Positions 9,262 to 16,838 of a stretch of DNA of 64,000 nucleotides are shown one piece after another. Each line of letters starts with the position of its first letter. The first letter of the stretch is position 1. Made by a program: the position numbers and the translations under genes. The stretch lies in the NCBI RefSeq assembly GCF_000337095.1, contig NZ_AOIV01000045.1, forward strand, positions 62,001 through 126,000, read 5' to 3'. Source of the stretch: Halogeometricum pallidum JCM 14848. Lineage in GTDB: Archaea; Halobacteriota; Halobacteria; Halobacteriales; Haloferacaceae. Under the pieces are notes generated by a model. The model saw only the letters and a list, made by a program, of their open reading frames with translations, searched no databases and was not told the DNA's origin.

Positions 9262-9636
9262 TCAGCTTCCTCCTCTTCCGGCGGTTGCTCCCTCGTTCCT
9301 CGCTGGATACGGGAGGACGCGGATCGATGTTTCGGGTTCCCCCCTCAGTCGAACGCCGCCAACGCTCGGGTCGGCGGCGGCCGTCCCGTCTCCATCGAAC
9401 GGACGCGCCCCGCTCCGACACTCCTCGTGGACGACTTCTGCCCAGTCGTACGCTTCCCGGGACTCCGCGTCGATCACCGCTTCGAGCCGTGCTGTCTCGA
9501 GATTGCGGCCGCAAATACCGCTGTAGTCGTCCGTGATATTGAGGCCGCATCGGTCGATATCCGGGCGGTCGTCGTAACGGAGTATCGTGCGGTTCTCACA
9601 TTCGAGTACCTGCGCGGTGAGTCCTGTCGGTGTGTC
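9262..9636 (-). pseudogene. Open frame without a start codon, possible gene remnant
   Basis: On the minus strand a 124-codon open frame reads like a real protein (CENRTILRYDDRPDIDRCGL, NLETARLEAVIDAESREAYD, WAEVVHEECRSGARPFDGDG) but has no ATG, and the only GTG is at 9477, after the best-looking part. Upstream it meets a TGA at 9637-9639 just after the methyltransferase end. Its last third degenerates into arginine-rich, low-information sequence. I do not recognise the family. Most likely the truncated 3' part of a lost gene; alternatively a short gene starting with GTG at 9477 (71 residues). This covers the otherwise empty stretch between chorismate mutase and the methyltransferase. Confidence 0.35.
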
Positions 9637-9695
9637 TCAGCCGTTCTTACGGCCGGCCCATTCCGCCTGCGTCGGACCGGGATGGTGCCTCGTCG

Positions 9696-10772
9696 TCAGG
9701 GCTGTGCTTCGAGGATGAGGTTGAACGGAGTCTCCGCGGCCCGTCGGAAACGACTGAATCCGCCCTCCGTCACTACCTCGCGCAGTCTGGTTTCGCCGGC
9801 CTGTGCACCCAGCGCCGGGTCGGCCCCTTGGTCGAGCGAGTTCGGCGTACAGAACATCGTCGAGAAGCCGTAAAACACCCGACCCACCGGATTGAGATTG
9901 TCCTCGACCCGGTCGTTGGCGAACGGTTCGACTAGCATCCACGTGCCGTCCTCGGCGAGCGTCTTCCGGACGTGCGCGGCGACGCCGATCGGATCGCCCA
10001 TGTCGTGGTAGCAGTCGAACATCGTCACCACGTCGTACTCGGACCCGTTGTACTCCTTCGCCGTCGCCACCTCGAATCTGATGCGGTCCGCGACGTCGGC
10101 CTCCTCGGCACGTTCGCGCGCGACGTCGATCGAGCGTTCGTGATAGTCGACGCCGACGAACGTCGAGTTCGGGTAGGCTTCGGCCATGATGATGGTCGAT
10201 GCGCCGTGGCCACAGCCGATGTCGGCGACGCGCCCACCCTGTTTCAGTTTCGCGTCCACACCGCCGAGCGCGGGGATCCACTCGTCTACCAGACTGGCGG
10301 CGTAGCTGGGTTTGTAGAACCGCTCCGTGGCAGAGAACAGCTCCGGGTGGTGTTCGTGCCATCCGACGCCCTCGCCGGTCCGGAAGGCCGTTTCGATATC
10401 GTCCTGTACGTCTGCGATGATGGTGTTGGTCCCCTGGAAGCCGCCGAGCATGAACGCCGGGCTGTCCTCATCAGCCAACACAAGCGTCTGTTCGGGAGAG
10501 AGGCTGTAGCGCTCTGTCTTCGGATCGTAGGTGATGTAGCCGCCGGCGGCCTGCGAGCGCAGCCATTCGCGGATGTAGCGTTCGTGCGTATCGGTTTGTT
10601 CAGCCAGTTCTTCGGCGTTCAGCGGCCCCGCGTCGGCCAGCGCCGTGTAGAGGCCCAGTCTGTCGCCGATCTCGGCCAGCGCGGTCTGGAACGTTCCTCC
10701 GAGGTCGTTTACAGCCGTTCCGACGAGTTCGTTCAGCCGTTCTTCGTCGACGGTGGATTCTTCGATAGACAT
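9696..10772 (-). CDS. Winged-helix plus class I SAM methyltransferase
   Basis: 358 residues. Residues about 25-100 are a winged-helix dimerisation-type domain (AEIGDRLGLYTALADAGPLN, AEELAEQTDTHERYIREWLR), as in O-methyltransferases and Rv2258c-like proteins. The SAM domain follows: motif I RVADIGCGHGASTIIMAEAY at about 185-204, then FVGVDYHERSIDVARE and VVTMFDCYHDMGDP. The small-molecule substrate is unknown. A TTTACA element 23-28 bases before the ATG suggests a leaderless transcript. About 100 bases upstream lies the palindromic site at 10872-10895, and further upstream on the same strand the HTH regulator. Confidence 0.82.
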   Translation of the reverse strand: MSIEESTVDEERLNELVGTAVNDLGGTFQTALAEIGDRLGLYTALADAGPLNAEELAEQTDTHERYIREWLRSQAAGGYITYDPKTERYSLSPEQTLVLADEDSPAFMLGGFQGTNTIIADVQDDIETAFRTGEGVGWHEHHPELFSATERFYKPSYAASLVDEWIPALGGVDAKLKQGGRVADIGCGHGASTIIMAEAYPNSTFVGVDYHERSIDVARERAEEADVADRIRFEVATAKEYNGSEYDVVTMFDCYHDMGDPIGVAAHVRKTLAEDGTWMLVEPFANDRVEDNLNPVGRVFYGFSTMFCTPNSLDQGADPALGAQAGETRLREVVTEGGFSRFRRAAETPFNLILEAQP

Positions 10773-10794
10773 GGTTCTTGTCTCGGTTCTGTGT

Positions 10795-10800
10795 GTAAAG
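10795..10800 (-). promoter_or_regulatory. Probable TATA box of the methyltransferase gene
   Basis: TTTACA on the minus strand, centred about 25 bases before the ATG at 10772, in the context GGCTTTACACAC. The spacing implies transcription starting at the start codon, as for many haloarchaeal genes. A second TTTACA-like element lies at 10862-10868, next to the palindromic operator, and is an alternative promoter with a longer leader. Confidence 0.4.
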
Positions 10801-10871
10801 CCGCTGATTTCGGTTCTGCGGTGACTTCTCCGCGAAAGGCCGTACGACCGAAGTGCGAATGTAAATTCCTA

Positions 10872-10895
10872 GTGAAACGATTTCACCAGGTGAAA
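10872..10895. promoter_or_regulatory. Composite palindromic operator with three half-sites
   Basis: Two overlapping inverted repeats share a central arm: GTGAAA-CGA-TTTCAC (10872-10886) and TTTCACC-A-GGTGAAA (10881-10895). The result is three alternating copies of GTGAAA/TTTCAC. It lies between the HTH regulator stop (10936) and the methyltransferase start (10772), next to a TATA-like element at 10862-10868. Best read as a binding site for a dimeric regulator, most simply the adjacent HTH protein. A hairpin role in the transcript end of the regulator gene is possible, but no T-run follows it. Confidence 0.55.
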
Positions 10896-10935
10896 GCGCG
10901 CGGCGGTCGCGGAAACGCCGGCCGAGGCAGACCCC

Positions 10936-11736
10936 TCAGGTGACGGCTATCCCGTCGTCGATACGTCGGGCCTCGTTTCGGTACCGCTCGTAGACTGACG
11001 TGGCCCACGCGAGCGCCGCCGGTGAATCGGTATCGACAACTGCCGTGAGCATGCCCGTATCGAGGTCGTGACAGCAGATGCCGACGCGATCGTCGTAGAT
11101 ACCGAGTCCGCACCAGTCGCTGTCGGGCAACGAGTCGTGTACGAAGGTGGTGCAGTTCCCGCAGGCGTCCGCTTCGGCGACCTTCTCGGGGTCCCATGCG
11201 ATGATCGTTTCGAGGACGCCGGGCGAATAGATGAACTCGAACTCCATTCCGTCGATGATGGCTCTGCACGCCGCCTCGAGATTGCTCGATTTCACGATTG
11301 TGGTCCCGAACCCCCGCATCGACTCGGCGTTCTCGATGAGTTGCGTGACGCGTTCGACGGGTTCGTACGGATACCCCGGACCCGGGTAGGAGACGGTGGC
11401 GTCGGCGAACATGTCGACGGTGAATCCGTCCATCTCGCACGGAAGCCAGGGAACGACGTCGCGTAATTTCCGCTCCGTCGCCATCGCCTCGCGGAGTTCC
11501 GTGAATCGCCCTGTGACGAATTCGCCCAGTCGCGTCAGCACGTAGGTTCGCCCGTCTCGGTCGATCCAGCGTCGATCTTCGAAGTCGGTGAGAATTCGTC
11601 CCATGGTCGGCGACGATGCACCCGTCGCGGCGCGCAGATCAGTGCGATCACAGGGACGTTCTGCCAGCGCGTTGAGCACCTCGACCCGGTGGTCCGAGCG
11701 TGCGAGAAACTCGATTTCATCGAGCGGTGTGTTCAT
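10936..11736 (-). CDS. HTH transcriptional regulator with FilR1-type (DUF1724-like) C domain
   Basis: 266 residues from MNTPLDEIEFLARSDHRVEV. The N-terminal winged HTH (about 5-75: EVLNALAERPCDRTDLRAAT, SSPTMGRILTDFEDRRWIDR) is ArsR/TrmB-like. The remainder (FTVDMFADATVSYPGPGYPY; YSPGVLETI; HDSLPDSDWCGLGIYDDRVG) matches the middle/C domain of haloarchaeal regulators related to methanogen FilR1. ATG 11736 is preferred over 11757 because it gives the family start and lies about 25 bases after a GTATGG element. Its own gene sits upstream of the methyltransferase on the same strand, so it probably controls that gene through the palindrome between them. Ligand unknown. Confidence 0.75.
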   Translation of the reverse strand: MNTPLDEIEFLARSDHRVEVLNALAERPCDRTDLRAATGASSPTMGRILTDFEDRRWIDRDGRTYVLTRLGEFVTGRFTELREAMATERKLRDVVPWLPCEMDGFTVDMFADATVSYPGPGYPYEPVERVTQLIENAESMRGFGTTIVKSSNLEAACRAIIDGMEFEFIYSPGVLETIIAWDPEKVAEADACGNCTTFVHDSLPDSDWCGLGIYDDRVGICCHDLDTGMLTAVVDTDSPAALAWATSVYERYRNEARRIDDGIAVT

Positions 11737-12112
11737 ATCTATGATACGAGATACCACACCATACGCTTACCGTGCGGTCACTGCGCTGTTCGTTCGCATA
11801 CGGAACTGAGTCCGGTCATCTATCCCCCGATCGTAGCGGCTTTCGGTCGATAAATTCCCAAACCCCGTCAGAATTCGGTGCGGACTTTGTCTACCTGGAC
11901 AAGGCCGAACAGCGAGAATCGGGGTAGCGGTCGACCGACGAGCGGTGCCGCGCGAACCGCGATGCGTCAACCGTACCTCGACGTTCGACTGACGTTCTCG
12001 CACTCGGCCGTTCGGTAGAGACAATCCGTTCCCGGGTCGCGAGGGCGCCACCACGAGGCGTTCCCCCGCGGAGGCCCCAAGCTACTTCGCTCCGTGCCAC
12101 CCCAACACATCC
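11737..12112. other. 376-base intergenic region
   Basis: Separates the divergent HTH regulator and the HAD gene. It contains the regulator promoter near 11760 and a short plus-strand frame ending at about 11926 (reading FGADFVYLDKAEQRESG before TAG) that could be a tail of a lost gene but has no convincing start. Nothing else is recognisable. Confidence 0.3.
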
Positions 12113-12796
12113 ATGTCTTTCGACCCTGACGCGGTGGAGACGATTGCGTTCGACTCGTACGGAACGGTCGTCGACGTCACGGCGGTCGAGGAACCGCTGT
12201 CCGAGTACACCGACCGCGCCGAGGACGTCTCGAAACTCTGGCGGGAGCGTTCGCTGCAGTACGCGATGGTGGGCAACGCCATCGAGGAGTACGACTCCTT
12301 TTACGCCATGAACCGCCACGCGTTTCGGTACGCCCTCGACGAGGTGGGCGTCGACCTCGACGAGGACGAACGCGAGGACGTCCTCTCGACGTACCACGAA
12401 CTGCCGGTGTTCGACGACGTGCGCGAGGGAATGGAGCGGTTGCACGAGGCGGGGTACGACCTCTACATCGTCTCGAACGGCAGCGAGGACATGCTCGAAT
12501 CGATGGTCGAGCACGGAGACCTGGGCGACTTTCTCACCGACACCGTCAGCGCCGACGAGGTGGAGCAGTTCAAACCGGACGCCGGCCTGTATCGCCACGC
12601 CGCCGAGAAAATCGGCGTGCCCATAGAGAACGTCGGGTTCGTGGCCGCGGGGTGGTGGGACGTGCCGGGTGCGATTCACGCCGGCATGCAGGGCGTCTGG
12701 ATCAACCGTCAGGACACGCTCTGGGGGCCGTACGAGACCGACCCCGACCTGACCATCGAGACGTTCGGCGACCTCGCCGACGAACTCGGCGTCTGA
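12113..12796 (+). CDS. Haloacid dehalogenase type II family hydrolase
   Basis: 227 residues. HAD motif I is AFDSYGTVVD with the nucleophile at about D14; motif II is the Ser/Asn in IVSNGS at about 118-123; motif III is the Lys in EQFKPDAGLY; motif IV lies in VGFVAAGWWDVPGAIHAGMQ. Spacing, the helical cap (LWRERSLQYAMVGNAIEEYD) and the final GVWINRQ resemble L-2-haloacid dehalogenases. In haloarchaea these are usually housekeeping phosphatases or dehalogenases of undetermined substrate. Single gene with its own leader. Confidence 0.82.
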   Translation: MSFDPDAVETIAFDSYGTVVDVTAVEEPLSEYTDRAEDVSKLWRERSLQYAMVGNAIEEYDSFYAMNRHAFRYALDEVGVDLDEDEREDVLSTYHELPVFDDVREGMERLHEAGYDLYIVSNGSEDMLESMVEHGDLGDFLTDTVSADEVEQFKPDAGLYRHAAEKIGVPIENVGFVAAGWWDVPGAIHAGMQGVWINRQDTLWGPYETDPDLTIETFGDLADELGV

Positions 12797-13015
12797 CTCG
12801 CCTCGTCGAGTTCGAACGCGTGCGGACGCCGAGGGAAAACGCCTCGAGAACACGGCCCCCGAGACTAACCGTCTGCCGCCTCTGACGCTCGACCGAGGGA
12901 GCCGAGATACCATGCTTCGAACGGCGATACCCCGCACGACAGCGACGACCGCCGAGCATCGCCCGACCACCGCTCCGAACGCGAGGCCGCCCGCCGGACG
13001 CGGGGGTGAGGTCCG

Positions 13016-14041
13016 GTGAGCGCGGACCTGAAACCCCTCGACGAACAGGTCGTCGTCCTCACCGGCGCGACGTCCGGTATCGGGTTGACGACGGCGCAAA
13101 TGGCGGCGGAGCGCGGTGTCCGTCTGGTCCTCGCCGCGCGGAGCGAGGACGCCCTGCGGGAACTGACCGACGAGATAGCGCGCGACGGCGGCGAGGCGAC
13201 GTACGTCGTCGCCGACGTCCGCGACAGGGACGATATCCGCGAGATAGCCGACCGCGCCGAGGAGGCGTACGGCGGATTCGACACGTGGGTGAACGCCGCC
13301 GGCGTCTCGGCCTACGGCAAACTGCGCGACGTGCCCGTCGAGGACATGCGGGGACTGTTCGAGACGAACGTCTGGGGGCTACTGTACGGGTCGCTCGAAG
13401 CGGCGGACCGCCTGGAGAACCGCGGCGGCGCGATAATCAACATCGGGAGCATCGTCTCCGAACGCGCGCTGGGACTGCAGGGCGCCTACTCGGCGTCGAA
13501 GCACGCCGTGAAGGCGTTCACCGACACGCTGCGCATGGAACTCGCGGACGACGGCGCGCCGATATCGGTGACGCTCGTGAAACCGAGCGCGATAGACACG
13601 CCGTACCCCGAGCACGCGAAGAACCACATGGACGAGGAGGCGACCCTCCCGCCGCCGCTGTACGCCCCGGAGCCGGTCGCGGAGGCGATTCTGCACGCCG
13701 CCGCGCACCCGCAACGCGACGTGACCGTCGGCTTCGGCGGGAAGGCGATGACGGTCCTCGGGCGCGTCGCCCCCGGCCTGATGGACACGCTGATGGAGAC
13801 GGTGGTCTTCCCCCTCCAGCGGAACGACCGCCCCCCGCGTCCGCAGGGGGAGAACGGCATCGACGGAGCGTCGGGCGAGTTGGAACGGCGAGGCGACTAC
13901 GAGGGGCACGTCAGCGACTCCAGCCTGTACACGCGGCTCGTACAGGGCCAGGGTCGAGCGAGGACCGGCGCGCTCCTCGCGGGTATCGGACTCCTCGCGG
14001 CGTACCTCTACGCGCGCCGTGCGGTCGGGGGCGAGCGCTGA
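13016..14041 (+). CDS. Short-chain dehydrogenase/reductase with C-terminal membrane anchor
   Basis: 341 residues, GTG start. NAD(P) binding GATSGIGLTTAQ at about 20-31; NNAG-equivalent VNAAGVS; catalytic Ser in NIGSIVSERA and YxxxK in YSASKHAVKAF. After about residue 240 a non-enzymatic tail leads to a hydrophobic helix (TGALLAGIGLLAAYLYARRA) and a charged end, so the protein is probably tethered to the membrane by its C terminus. Classical SDR of the DltE/YqjQ-like sort; substrate unknown. A 219-base gap with no recognised feature precedes it. Confidence 0.82.
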   Translation: MSADLKPLDEQVVVLTGATSGIGLTTAQMAAERGVRLVLAARSEDALRELTDEIARDGGEATYVVADVRDRDDIREIADRAEEAYGGFDTWVNAAGVSAYGKLRDVPVEDMRGLFETNVWGLLYGSLEAADRLENRGGAIINIGSIVSERALGLQGAYSASKHAVKAFTDTLRMELADDGAPISVTLVKPSAIDTPYPEHAKNHMDEEATLPPPLYAPEPVAEAILHAAAHPQRDVTVGFGGKAMTVLGRVAPGLMDTLMETVVFPLQRNDRPPRPQGENGIDGASGELERRGDYEGHVSDSSLYTRLVQGQGRARTGALLAGIGLLAAYLYARRAVGGER

Positions 14042-14111
14042 ACCGAACGCGCGCCTGCGGAGTTTCCCCACCGGGCGCGAGTTCATCCCCTCGAAGCGTC
14101 TCTCTCCTCTC

Positions 14112-15011
14112 ATGCCGACGATTCGCGCGAACGGGGTCGACACCTACTACGAACGTCGAGGCGACGGTCCGACGGTCGTGTTCGTCCACGCCTCGATGCT
14201 CGACCACGCCGTGTGGGACGAACAGGTCGAGGCCCTGTCGACGGACTACTCGACGGTGACGTACGACCTGCGCGGGCACGGCCGGACGGGTCGGTCCGCG
14301 GAGTCCGAGTACACGGTGGACCTCTACGTCGCGGACCTGCGCGCCCTCCTCCTCGAACTGGATATTCGAAATCCCGTCCTCTGCGGACTCTCGATGGGCG
14401 GCACGGTTGCGCTGACGTACGCGGCGACCTACCCCGACGACCTGGCCGGACTGGTGCTCGTCGACGCGTTCGCCCCGGAGTTTCGCTCCCGCGGCGAGTG
14501 GTTCCTGCGTCGCGTCGCGCTGAGCGCCCTGGTGCCGCCGGTTCGACTTCTCGGACTCGAACGCGTCGAACGGGCGAACGTCTGGCTGACCGCGCGGCTC
14601 TTCCCGGGCGCGGACGGCGACTACGAAAGCGTGGAACGCCTCCGCGAGGGGGGGCCGGGGATGGCCACCGAGGAGTTCGCGAAGGTGGTCCGGTCGATGG
14701 CGCGACCCCGGGACCCCCCGGTCGACCTCTCGACGGTGTCGGCGCCGACGCTCGTCCTCTACGGCGAACGCGACCTCCCGTTCGTCAGGCTCCACGCCGC
14801 GCGTTTCGCCGCCCACGTTCCGACCGTCGACGTGCGCGAGGTACCCGGCGCCGGCCACGCCTCGAACCTCGACGCCCCCGAGTACGTCACCGGCGCGATT
14901 CGCGACTTTCTCGAAGCGCACGCCGGGACGACGGACCGGAGCGCGGATTCGACCGACTCGAACGGGAACTCGGACGGCGCGAACGGAGGGAACGGCGGTT
15001 CGGCCGCGTAG
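14112..15011 (+). CDS. Alpha/beta-fold hydrolase
   Basis: 299 residues. The oxyanion region is VVFVHASMLDHAVWDEQVEA, the nucleophile elbow GLSMGG at about 95-100, the acid in YGERDLPF and the catalytic His in GAGHASNLDAPE. These are the complete triad of the alpha/beta hydrolase family (haloperoxidase or lactonase-like). The last 30 residues are a Ser/Asn/Gly-rich low-complexity tail (STDSNGNSDGANGGNGGSAA). It follows the SDR by 70 bases; a joint role is possible but unproven. Confidence 0.85.
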   Translation: MPTIRANGVDTYYERRGDGPTVVFVHASMLDHAVWDEQVEALSTDYSTVTYDLRGHGRTGRSAESEYTVDLYVADLRALLLELDIRNPVLCGLSMGGTVALTYAATYPDDLAGLVLVDAFAPEFRSRGEWFLRRVALSALVPPVRLLGLERVERANVWLTARLFPGADGDYESVERLREGGPGMATEEFAKVVRSMARPRDPPVDLSTVSAPTLVLYGERDLPFVRLHAARFAAHVPTVDVREVPGAGHASNLDAPEYVTGAIRDFLEAHAGTTDRSADSTDSNGNSDGANGGNGGSAA

Positions 15012-15211
15012 CGAACGGAATGCACCCCTCCGCACCGGCGGTCACCGCTCGGTCGCCGCCGAACTCTCCGACGGAGGGGGGCTCACCGCGACGGACGACG
15101 TCCTCCGACCGGCGGTCGGCAGCAGTTCGCGACGTCCGCTCCTCGGTCGGAGCGTCTCGCGTCGCGGGAGTCATGTTACCGTACTAAGGTGTCCGAGCGC
15201 CGAGTAGGGAC

Positions 15212-16231
15212 ATGGCTCTGTACGCACTCGACAACGTGGACGACGCGTTGGACGCGACTCGGGCGTTCCTCACGCCCGTCGACCGCACGACGTGGGTCAA
15301 ACTGGCGCTCGTCACGCTGTTCGTCAGCGGTCCCGGGGCGAACTTCGGCGGGTCCCAGTACACCGCCGGCGGGAACGGCGGCGGCCCCGGAACGGTCCCG
15401 CTGACCGACCTCGGCCCGCGGACGTGGCTGCTCGTGGCCGGCGTCGTCGGCGTCGTCGCACTACTCGCGTTCGCGTTCGCCTTCGTGGGGTCGGTGATGG
15501 AGTTCGTCTTCGTCGAATCGCTCCGGAACCGCACGGTGACCGTCCGCCGCTACTGGGGCCGCCGATGGCGTCAGGGCGCTCGACTCTTCGGATTCCGGTT
15601 GGTGCTGGCGCTGTTCACTCTCGGGGCCGTGCTCCTGTTCGCGGCGCCGTTCGTCCTCCCGCTTCTCGGCCTCGACGCGGGCGTCGCCTTGAACGGCGGT
15701 GCGTGGGTGGGACTGCTGTTCGTCCTCCTCCCGGTGTTCGTCGTCCTCGCCGTCGTCGTGTCGCTGGTCGACGGGTTCACCACCGCGTTCGTCGTCCCGA
15801 TAATGGTGCTCGAAGACTGCGGCGTCCTCGACGGCTGGCGGCGCCTCTGGCCCACGATACCGGCGCAGTGGACGCAGTACCTCGCCTACGTCGTCACGGG
15901 GTTCTTCCTCTCGCTCTTCGGCGGCCTCCTCGTCGCCGTCGTTACCGCGGTGCTGGCGTTCGCACTGCTCGTCCCCTTCGGCCTCCTGTTCGCCCTCGGC
16001 GCCGCGCTGTTCGCCTTCGTCGCCGAACCGCTCGGAATCGCGGTGCTCGTCGTCTTCGGCGTCCTCTACGCGCTCGCGGTCGTCGCCGTCGCCGCCCTCG
16101 CACAGGCGCCCGTTCAGACCTACCTGCGCTACTACGCGCTCCTCGTCCTCGGCGACGTGGCACCCGCCTTCGATCTGATTCCCGACCAGCGACGCGCCGT
16201 CCGCGGGGGGGACCCCGAACCCGTCGTCTGA
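15212..16231 (+). CDS. Multi-pass membrane protein (DUF7544-like)
   Basis: 339 residues with about six hydrophobic spans: at 72-95, 125-150, 160-185, 225-260, 262-285 and 285-310 approximately. The N-terminal ALYALDNVDDALDATRAFLT and the PVDRTTWVKLALVTLFV segment match a haloarchaeal membrane family I recall as DUF7544. A Gly-rich loop (GGSQYTAGGNGGGPG) follows the first span. No transport or enzymatic motif is visible. Monocistronic by spacing. Function unknown. Confidence 0.72.
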   Translation: MALYALDNVDDALDATRAFLTPVDRTTWVKLALVTLFVSGPGANFGGSQYTAGGNGGGPGTVPLTDLGPRTWLLVAGVVGVVALLAFAFAFVGSVMEFVFVESLRNRTVTVRRYWGRRWRQGARLFGFRLVLALFTLGAVLLFAAPFVLPLLGLDAGVALNGGAWVGLLFVLLPVFVVLAVVVSLVDGFTTAFVVPIMVLEDCGVLDGWRRLWPTIPAQWTQYLAYVVTGFFLSLFGGLLVAVVTAVLAFALLVPFGLLFALGAALFAFVAEPLGIAVLVVFGVLYALAVVAVAALAQAPVQTYLRYYALLVLGDVAPAFDLIPDQRRAVRGGDPEPVV

Positions 16232-16335
16232 GTTTCGTCGCGTCGCACCGCGCTATCCCGCCGTGTCGCTGCCGGCGTCCGCATCATCCGGCGACAAGCG
16301 GAAAACTGGTTTTAGAGTGATAATTCAATAAAAAA

Positions 16336-16346
16336 GGAATATTTAT
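16336..16346 (+). promoter_or_regulatory. Probable TATA box of the small membrane protein gene
   Basis: GGAATATTTAT, in an AT-rich island inside GC-rich sequence, centred about 28 bases before the ATG at 16371. This spacing fits a transcript beginning at or a few bases before the start codon. Confidence 0.45.
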
Positions 16347-16370
16347 GCGCTCGATCGCAGTAGGAGGCGC

Positions 16371-16544
16371 ATGCGTGGGAAACTCGCGGTCACCGTCGGC
16401 GTCCTCGTCGCCCTCGCCGGCGTCGCCTCGGTGGCGACGACCGGTGGCGAACTCTCCGAGGCGGTCATGTGGGGCGTCGCGGCCCTCGTCCCGGCCGGCA
16501 TCGTGGCGCTCGGCGCTCTCCCGTCGGGGTACTCTCGGGACTGA
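16371..16544 (+). CDS. Small two-helix membrane protein
   Basis: 57 residues, reading MRGKLAVTVGVLVALAGVAS at the start and ending PSGYSRD. Two hydrophobic segments (about 5-23 and 33-50) flank a short polar turn (TTGGELSEA), so it should be an integral membrane protein with a hairpin. AGGAGG lies three bases before the ATG and a TATA element about 28 bases before it. Codon usage is strongly GC3-biased like its neighbours. I do not recognise the family. The high GC3 and the good promoter argue that it is real. Confidence 0.55.
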   Translation: MRGKLAVTVGVLVALAGVASVATTGGELSEAVMWGVAALVPAGIVALGALPSGYSRD

Positions 16545-16776
16545 CGGGCGGTCGCCGCGACGGGTCGGCCGACCGACCACCCGTCGAGAACGCTTCCGAA
16601 CGCGCCCTCGGCCGACGTTCGTTCGAACGTTTATTTCACCATCGGTGGCCACAAGCGATTATTGATTATGGATACTCGGCCAACGTATGGCGTCCCAACT
16701 GACGGATAGTCGCGGGACCGCGAACAGGGTCACAGACCGGCCGAAACGCCCGCCTGATAGCGCTCCCCGCGGACCG

Positions 16777-16783
16777 GGAGGTG
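16777..16783 (+). promoter_or_regulatory. Strong Shine-Dalgarno site for the leader ORF
   Basis: GGAGGTG matches seven bases of the complement of the haloarchaeal 16S rRNA 3' end and sits seven bases before the ATG at 16791. Such strong sites are uncommon at haloarchaeal first genes, which are mostly leaderless. It therefore supports initiation at the 15-codon ORF rather than directly at the transporter gene. Confidence 0.5.
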
Positions 16784-16790
16784 GTAGCCG

Positions 16791-16838
16791 ATGAACCGTC
16801 GCCGCCGAGTGCGTCGCGCCGAACGGACCGGCCGATGA
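16791..16838 (+). CDS. Arginine-rich 15-residue leader ORF coupled to the ABC binding protein
   Basis: Encodes MNRRRRVRRAERTGR, eight arginines in fifteen residues. It has a strong ribosome site at ideal spacing, and its TGA overlaps the ATG of the binding-protein gene (ATGA), so ribosomes ending here could restart on the transporter. The long leader between the likely promoters (TTTATTTC near 16628 or TTATTGATTATGG near 16660) and the gene leaves room for such an element. This is my inference; the peptide may have no function and the ORF may be chance. Confidence 0.35.
   Translation: MNRRRRVRRAERTGR

Noticed and set aside
9427-9873. Plus-strand 148-codon frame opposite the methyltransferase end
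   Set aside because: Overlaps a secure gene antisense and ends in arginine-rich text; the minus-strand remnant is the better reading.
11780-11926. Short plus-strand frame ending FGADFVYLDKAEQRESG
   Set aside because: No start codon or promoter and GC-rich sequence stays open by chance; kept only as a note in the intergenic entry.
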